From positions 1 to 24,727 of IMG/VR virus record IMGVR_UViG_3300044984_003522: 24,727 nt of DNA; one strand, given 5' to 3'. Origin of the DNA: a virus. Shown piece after piece: positions 20,951 through 24,727 of the stretch (position 1 is the stretch's first letter; the number at the start of each line of letters is the position of its first letter). Made by a program: the position numbers and the translations under genes. Under the pieces are notes generated by a model, which did no database searches, was not told where the DNA came from, and saw only the letters and a program-made list of their open reading frames with translations.

Positions 20951-20995
20951 GTGTAAAGTTGTTTACACGTTTTCACTGTGTCAAATTGTTTACAC
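20951..20995. promoter_or_regulatory. Twin palindromic operators between divergent genes
   Basis: GTGTAAAGTTGTTTACAC (20951-20968, 7-bp arms) and GTGTCAAATTGTTTACAC (20978-20995) agree at 16 of 18 bases, 27 bp apart. They sit between the leftward 20917 gene and the rightward 21063 gene; the second overlaps a leftward TTGACA (20979-20984). The layout is that of a divergent promoter pair under one repressor, possibly the product of 21063. Confidence 0.75.
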
Positions 20996-21062
20996 AATGT
21001 CAATAAAAAAATTTACATCTGTTGTTTTTTTTGTTAATAAAGATGTATGAGGATAAAAATTA

Positions 21063-21269
21063 ATGTCTAAAATGATTAAATCATTAGGTCTACATGTGCG
21101 CGTCTCCCCAAAGACAATTGATAGCTTAGATCTATTAAGCAAATTAAGAGGGATACCTCGTAGCGAATTTGTAGAAGATACAGTCATGGCATTAATTACT
21201 GCTAATAAAAATAACCCAGCCTTAAAGGACGTATTAGGAGCAGCTTATTACGAAAAATATTTAAAATAA
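21063..21269 (+). CDS. Ribbon-helix-helix-like regulator, 68 aa
   Basis: Residues 8-42 (LGLHVRVSPKTIDSLDLLSKLRGIPRSEFVEDTVM) fit the ribbon-helix-helix pattern of Arc/CopG-type repressors: a strand of alternating residues, helix A, the GIPRSEF turn and helix B. The GG-free, Lys-rich end is short. It lies behind the twin operators and may bind them. The next gene, a secreted protein, follows 14 bases later and is probably co-transcribed. Confidence 0.7.
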   Translation: MSKMIKSLGLHVRVSPKTIDSLDLLSKLRGIPRSEFVEDTVMALITANKNNPALKDVLGAAYYEKYLK

Positions 21270-21283
21270 AAAGGAAAATACAC

Positions 21284-21754
21284 ATGAAGAAACTAATTTT
21301 ACCATTACTTATGTTGCCTGCATTATCTTATTCTGCGTCCGAAATTCCAGATACAAGCATTAGACATTCCCAAGCATCTATCGCCACTGAATCTTCCTCC
21401 TGTATTACTGAAGATCCAGTTTTAAGATCAATACATATTCACGATAAGGATGCGGCTAAAGCTTTCATATCAGAATATGCTTTATTTAAACAAAATCCCG
21501 GAAAATATAGTGCCGTAGCAGAACTAGATAAAGAACTGTCAACATTATACGAATTTTATGCTCTCAAGACTATGGGAAAAGAAATGGCAAAACGTCATTT
21601 CTGTTTTAGGCCAAGCATGAACTTCAAAGATAGTCTGGCAATGTTACCTAAATTATTAATATCTAGATCAGTGGACGATATGTATTCAGATATTGGCGGA
21701 ATTGAAGGACGAATAAAAGTTCTACAAAGAAAACTAAGGGTATTAAAAGAATAA
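21284..21754 (+). CDS. Secreted protein of unknown function, 156 aa
   Basis: A textbook signal peptide: MKK, a hydrophobic core (LILPLLMLPALSY) and a likely cleavage after SYSA (about 17-18). The mature part has two Cys residues (about 41 and 107), possibly a disulfide, and a helical end (GGIEGRIKVLQRKLRVLKE). It is not a lysis or virion protein by any visible motif. AAGGAAAA precedes the ATG. The position behind a repressor-type gene with its own terminator suits a morphology-neutral cargo gene (moron). Confidence 0.75.
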   Translation: MKKLILPLLMLPALSYSASEIPDTSIRHSQASIATESSSCITEDPVLRSIHIHDKDAAKAFISEYALFKQNPGKYSAVAELDKELSTLYEFYALKTMGKEMAKRHFCFRPSMNFKDSLAMLPKLLISRSVDDMYSDIGGIEGRIKVLQRKLRVLKE

Positions 21755-21815
21755 TAAACATATGCTTAATTACTTGTGTTTATATGATATAATTACTAAT
21801 TATTTTAGTATCTGG

Positions 21816-21842
21816 AATGGGGCCATGGTGGCCTCATTTTAA
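21816..21842 (+). terminator. Terminator of the rightward secreted-protein unit
   Basis: AATGGGGCC (21816-21824) pairs with GGCCTCATT (21830-21838), 9 bp with one G-T and a 5-base loop, followed by TTAATATT after CATT. The end overlaps the stop codon of the convergent VRR-NUC gene (21834-21836). The U-run is short, so efficiency is uncertain. Confidence 0.75.
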
Positions 21843-22301
21843 TATTCCCCATTCCCTAAGTTGTGCTTCTGCTTCCTCAAAGCTTTTAGCGACAACATAT
21901 TTTGCCCCCTTAAGCTCACACCAAGATCTAAATGCCTTCTGATTATCTGTTAATACCCCCGTCTTTGTTTTCATTTCCAAACAATACATTCCCTCACCAT
22001 TACCAAAAATATAATCAGATACTCCAGGGTATTTACCCATCGCCTTTATCAAATTATCTTTATGACTGAATTTTCGAATGAACGTTGGTTTCCCATCTGG
22101 CCCAATTTTCTTTTCATGGCTGGTATATGTTACTTCCTGAAATACAGGGAACCACACAGCATTTAATTTATTTTCTACCGTCCATCCTCGTAATGCATTG
22201 GCTAACTTCACACAGATTTGGTCCTCTGGCCTCTTAGGATTCATGCAGGCACGCGGTGGCATCAATAGTTGATGGTATATATCCAACATGGATTTATTCA
22301 T
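21834..22301 (-). CDS. VRR-NUC domain nuclease, 155 aa
   Basis: The C-terminal half carries the PD-(D/E)xK-type VRR-NUC core: ENKLNAVWFPV (catalytic Glu region), GVSDYIFG (Asp), LEMKTKTG (E-x-K, about 118-125) and the trailing TDNQKAFRSWCELKGAKYVVAKSFEEA. These nucleases process branched or replicating DNA. Start chosen at ATG 22301, overlapping the initiator stop by 8 bases; the frame to 22331 lies further inside that gene. It is coupled to replication genes. Confidence 0.85.
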   Translation of the reverse strand: MNKSMLDIYHQLLMPPRACMNPKRPEDQICVKLANALRGWTVENKLNAVWFPVFQEVTYTSHEKKIGPDGKPTFIRKFSHKDNLIKAMGKYPGVSDYIFGNGEGMYCLEMKTKTGVLTDNQKAFRSWCELKGAKYVVAKSFEEAEAQLREWGILK

Positions 22302-23388
22302 GACGCCAACCAAAAAGAACCTCTGTTGCACTTATGCCAATATCATCTGCAACCGATAATATTTGGTCATCTATATTATCCCGAGCAAGCCGTTCAGCAA
22401 TAAATTTACTGGAAGCCGTTACGTCAATTTTGCACTCTTCCGAATACTCAAACGTAAGATTTTCAATCCATGTATGATAAATATTTTCTCCTACCTTGTT
22501 ATACATACCCTCCAACATACGTTCTGTAAAAGTTTCCCCCTTAAAATCTGGCCGTGGTTTCTTTTCTGGCTCATTCATGGAATCAGATGGTTCAAAAGCC
22601 CATTTGCTGTACTCACGGCAAAGGTGACACCATTTGGACAGTGCAGCATCCCAATTTACCATACTATCCCCCTTGGCAATGTGGTGGTCCTTAAATTCAC
22701 TCCAGACTCGCTTAACTTGGGATTTGTGTATTCCTCTGCTCAAAATGAGCTTTTCTCGCTCTATGGTCAACCGTGAGTCTTCTGTAAGTGGGTTTGATCC
22801 AGATTCAAACTCCTTATTCCTATCCAGAGAAATTTTATGCGCGCGCGCCTCTCTCTCTGAAGTAGTATCTGTAGTAGTATCTGTTCTATATAACGAAACC
22901 GACTTTCCCGGCGTCCGTAAACCGACTTTCTCGGTCTCTGTAAACCGACTTTCCCGGTTTACCGTAAGATTGGCTTTGGGGCTAGGTTTTGTTAAGATTT
23001 CGTATAGAATACTGTCTACCAATTCATCGTTTCTAAAGTAATAGGTTAGGTGACTAGTCTTTTCTGTGTAGGATGCATAAAACTTACCTTGGAATTTATC
23101 TTTCGCCTGAAGAAATTGCGTCTTGGTTTTATGTTTTATTCCTATTTTTGAAAAAGCCTGGTCAAACTCTTCGGCAGAAAAGCCCAATTCTTCACACCAG
23201 CTATCCCCTTCAACATACATTTCATGTCCACATGGTTCTTTGAACTTATAAAAATTATCTGGTTTTTTATCAAACCAATAGTCAAGCTGTTGCATTAAAA
23301 TACAGGACGTTAGACTGCCGGCATAAGGCCTTAGTTCTTTTATGTAGGGTATTGATCCGCGTGTTATTGATAATAGCTTGTTTTGCAT
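22294..23388 (-). CDS. Replication initiator, wHTH plus DnaA-N-like end (364 aa)
   Basis: The N-terminal ~120 residues (SLTSCILMQQLDYWFDKKPDNFYKF, then WCEELGFSAEEFDQAFSKIG) resemble the winged-helix of phage/plasmid replication proteins. A polar linker (about 135-190) is encoded by DNA with three iterons. WSEFKDHHIAKGDSMVNWDAALSKWC is typical of phage replication proteins. The end (YHTWIENLTFEYSEECKIDVTASSKFIAERL, about 304-334) resembles DnaA domain I. Role: binding the internal origin and loading the host helicase. Strong ribosome site (AAGGAG). Confidence 0.75.
   Translation of the reverse strand: MQNKLLSITRGSIPYIKELRPYAGSLTSCILMQQLDYWFDKKPDNFYKFKEPCGHEMYVEGDSWCEELGFSAEEFDQAFSKIGIKHKTKTQFLQAKDKFQGKFYASYTEKTSHLTYYFRNDELVDSILYEILTKPSPKANLTVNRESRFTETEKVGLRTPGKSVSLYRTDTTTDTTSEREARAHKISLDRNKEFESGSNPLTEDSRLTIEREKLILSRGIHKSQVKRVWSEFKDHHIAKGDSMVNWDAALSKWCHLCREYSKWAFEPSDSMNEPEKKPRPDFKGETFTERMLEGMYNKVGENIYHTWIENLTFEYSEECKIDVTASSKFIAERLARDNIDDQILSVADDIGISATEVLFGWRHE
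22896..22957. repeat. Three palindromic iterons in the initiator gene
   Basis: AAACCGACTTTCCCGG (22896-22911), AAACCGACTTTCTCGG (22919-22934) and AAACCGACTTTCCCGG (22942-22957) are spaced exactly 23 bp apart. Each has CCG/CGG-type inverted arms; the second is ACCGA-CTTTC-TCGGT. 23 is not a multiple of three, so the repeats fall in different reading frames and must be conserved as DNA. It is a strong candidate for the replication origin, as in lambda O. Confidence 0.8.
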
Positions 23389-23535
23389 TTAATTCTCCTT
23401 TTTGTGTTCCATATCCTGTTAAGAATCTTAATTTATAGTTGCAATCTTTATTTTATATGTTATATTGCACTTATATTTAAGGCTCCTTAACAGGAACCCT
23501 TTAAGATCCAAACTTCGCCGGATGGATGTTTTTTT

Positions 23536-23565
23536 AAAAGACCTTGGTTCATTCCGAGGTCTTTT
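23536..23565 (-). terminator. Bidirectional-looking terminator before the initiator gene
   Basis: AAAAGACCT-T-GG (23536-23547) pairs with CC-G-AGGTCTTTT (23554-23565), one mismatch, 6-base loop. The leftward RNA has TTTT after it, and the rightward strand TTTTTATTT. It lies 18 bases past the stop of the leftward 23584 gene, so separates that unit from the initiator gene. Confidence 0.75.
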
Positions 23566-23583
23566 TATTTCTACGCTTCCTTT

Positions 23584-23931
23584 TTAACTTTTGCAATCAT
23601 TTTTAGAAGGCGTTTCAGTTTTCATGCTTCTATATTTTATAAACTTAATAAGAATGTTGTTTTCGATAAGGGTTACCTTTTCTCCGGCTTCTTCTGTTAT
23701 AAAACATACAACCGATTCTGGTTCTTGTTTTCTATTATAAAGAACTCCAAGCACTTTATCCTTATCACTATCGCATTTAAAATGTAAATCTTTCCCAAAG
23801 CGATAACCTAAGTATTCCTTACCAATAGTTTTATCAAGAAACCCCTTGAATTCCTCTAAGTGATTTACAGCCACTCTGGTAAAATTCTGGTCATCTAAAA
23901 ATACGTGATGTTTGTATTTATCATTGTTCAT
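23584..23931 (-). CDS. Hypothetical protein, 115 aa
   Basis: Not recognised. Polar, with strand-like SVVCFITEEAGEKVTLIENNILIKF (about 74-98) and a helical HLEEFKGFLDKTIGKEYLG. No membrane segment. It is last in the three-gene leftward unit that starts at 24515 and ends at the hairpin at 23536-23565. Confidence 0.65.
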   Translation of the reverse strand: MNNDKYKHHVFLDDQNFTRVAVNHLEEFKGFLDKTIGKEYLGYRFGKDLHFKCDSDKDKVLGVLYNRKQEPESVVCFITEEAGEKVTLIENNILIKFIKYRSMKTETPSKNDCKS

Positions 23932-23940
23932 TCTCTTCTC

Positions 23941-24180
23941 CTAATTCACCGTTTTGTTTTGTGTGTTGTCCATATGGCTATCGAGCATTTCTTTTAGTAA
24001 TTCACACAAAAAAACAAATACAACTTCATCAGATTTCATTAATTCCTCTGCCGCCTCTGCTACACATGTACATCTCATTTCATCTGAATCAAGAAAACCA
24101 CTATTTTTATTTCCGTCTAAATAAGATCTAAGAACATTGTCCCCTACCTCATTTAGAGTTTTACTTTTAAATTTTATCAC
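23941..24180 (-). CDS. Hypothetical acidic protein, 79 aa
   Basis: Not recognised. Contains CTCVAEAAEELMKSDEVVFVFLCELLKEML (about 37-66), a Cys-containing helical region. The start overlaps the upstream stop by 4 bases (ATGA), so it is translationally coupled to the winged-helix gene. Confidence 0.65.
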   Translation of the reverse strand: MIKFKSKTLNEVGDNVLRSYLDGNKNSGFLDSDEMRCTCVAEAAEELMKSDEVVFVFLCELLKEMLDSHMDNTQNKTVN

Positions 24181-24515
24181 TTCATTTCTTCCAAAGCTTG
24201 GTTAATTTTATCCATGTTGATGGTGTAATGGCATCTAGCGGGTTTTCCGGCTATTCTAACATTAATAAACCCAAGGTATTTTAAAGATTTCTTGGAATGC
24301 GTTAAAACTCCAATTTTAAAATTTAAGTATTTTATGAAAACTTCATCCATGTACGCAAATTCTTTAGAATCTTTTGTTTTGTGTAATGCCACAAGATAAG
24401 AAAGCAACACCGCCTGATGCAGTGTTTTTGTTATGCTAATATAGGCTGGGCAAAACTTAAATTCATAATATGCCAAAATATTCTCCGTTGTTTGTTGATA
24501 ATATTTTCTTAACAT
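24177..24515 (-). CDS. Winged-helix protein, replication-type (112 aa)
   Basis: Residues 31-100 (LHQAVLLSYLVALHK, then FAYMDEVFIKYLNFKIGVLTHSKKSLKYLGFINVRIAGKPARCHYTINMDKI) read as a complete winged helix: helix, DE-x-F-IK-YLNF recognition helix and a wing G-KPARCHYTIN. The same helix/recognition pattern occurs in the initiator's N-terminus, so it may be a related DNA-binding protein or a regulator. It is first behind the promoter at 24538-24565; no ribosome site is visible, so a short leader is likely. Confidence 0.65.
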   Translation of the reverse strand: MLRKYYQQTTENILAYYEFKFCPAYISITKTLHQAVLLSYLVALHKTKDSKEFAYMDEVFIKYLNFKIGVLTHSKKSLKYLGFINVRIAGKPARCHYTINMDKINQALEEMK

Positions 24516-24537
24516 ACTGCAATATGAATACTATTTC

Positions 24538-24565
24538 AACATATATTATTAAGCGAGAATGTCAT
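24538..24565 (-). promoter_or_regulatory. Leftward promoter matching the one near 9000
   Basis: Leftward strand: ATGACA (24560-24565, a one-base variant of TTGACA), 16-bp spacer, TATGTT (24538-24543). Just upstream lies TAATATC, five bases after ATGTCA, exactly as at 9019-9036, and CGAGA occurs in both spacers. The start codon is only 23 bases from the -10. It drives the 24515-23584 genes. Confidence 0.6.
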
Positions 24566-24627
24566 TGACTAATATCTTTTTTAATGATAACCTTAAATAA
24601 TAGTTTAACCAACAGGGAGTTGAATAT

Positions 24628-24727
24628 ATGAACTTAATACATGAGATTATGAAAACAAAATCCAAGGATTTAATGCAGCTTAATGATGCCCAACTATTAT
24701 TTATACGGGATCATCTACAAGACCTAA
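24628..24727 (+). CDS. Rightward gene, 5' part only
   Basis: ATG 24628 behind CAGGGAG; open to the window end (33 codons, MNLIHEIMKTKSKDLMQLND at the start). It diverges from the 24515 gene, so could encode the regulator of that promoter, but the visible part is too short to recognise. Confidence 0.55.
   Translation, partial: MNLIHEIMKTKSKDLMQLNDAQLLFIRDHLQDL

Noticed and set aside
22363-23041. Rightward open frames inside the initiator gene
   Set aside because: No ribosome sites, and the leftward initiator has clear domain content.
23411-23500. Inverted CCTGTTAAG/CTTAACAGG pair as att or operator
   Set aside because: Nine bases only, 62 apart in AT-rich DNA, with no second signal.

Overview
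This AT-rich window is a piece of a tailed-phage genome or prophage. The evidence is a large terminase, a portal protein cut off at the left edge, two tRNA-type genes, a compact tyrosine recombinase, a Sak4/DUF669-type recombination pair, a phage replication initiator with iterons, a VRR-NUC nuclease, AlpA/excisionase-type regulators and many small tightly overlapping genes. The host is not identified. Low GC, eukaryote-like leucine-rich-repeat proteins, a DnaA-N-like segment in the initiator and a YefM/YoeB pair would suit an intracellular or host-associated proteobacterium, but that is inference.

Layout, left to right. (1) 1-4672, leftward: portal, terminase large subunit, an oversized class-II tRNA-like gene and tRNA-Asn(GTT). 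(2) 4673-8954, leftward: a chain of small orphan genes, many overlapping by 4-8 nt, with the tyrosine recombinase inside, apparently read from a promoter near 9000. (3) 9100-11788, rightward island: wHTH gene plus YefM/YoeB toxin-antitoxin with a palindromic operator, a paralogue of a gene in block 2 (DGFNPIPY motif), a zinc-motif protein and an HTH protein. (4) 11792-14232, leftward: small membrane protein, TPR-like protein, a protein resembling DUF5681, AlpA and small orphans. (5) 14406-14836: an excisionase-like gene with a clear promoter, followed by a string of RNA hairpins ending in a canonical terminator. (6) 14922-18501, leftward: two small membrane proteins, two orphans, two tandemly duplicated LRR genes, and a HigA-like regulator. 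(7) 18514-20917, leftward: DUF669-like protein, two orphans, a Sak4-like ATPase whose Walker A lysine is missing, and an orphan. (8) 21063-21754, rightward: RHH-like regulator and a secreted protein behind twin palindromic operators. (9) 21834-24515, leftward: VRR-NUC nuclease, replication initiator carrying three 23-bp-spaced iterons inside its gene (a lambda-O-like arrangement), and three small genes behind a promoter that matches the one near 9000. A rightward gene begins at 24628.

Inferred working: the promoters near 9020 and 24550 share -35, spacer, -10 and flanking motifs, so two leftward blocks may be co-regulated. The replication/recombination block (initiator, VRR-NUC, Sak4, DUF669) is a coherent early module. 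The rightward islands (YefM/YoeB; regulator plus secreted protein) look like accessory cargo. Strongest leads: the structured RNA at 14406-14524, the intragenic iterons, the shared promoter element, the 130-nt tRNA-like gene and the Sak4 with a K-to-I P-loop.
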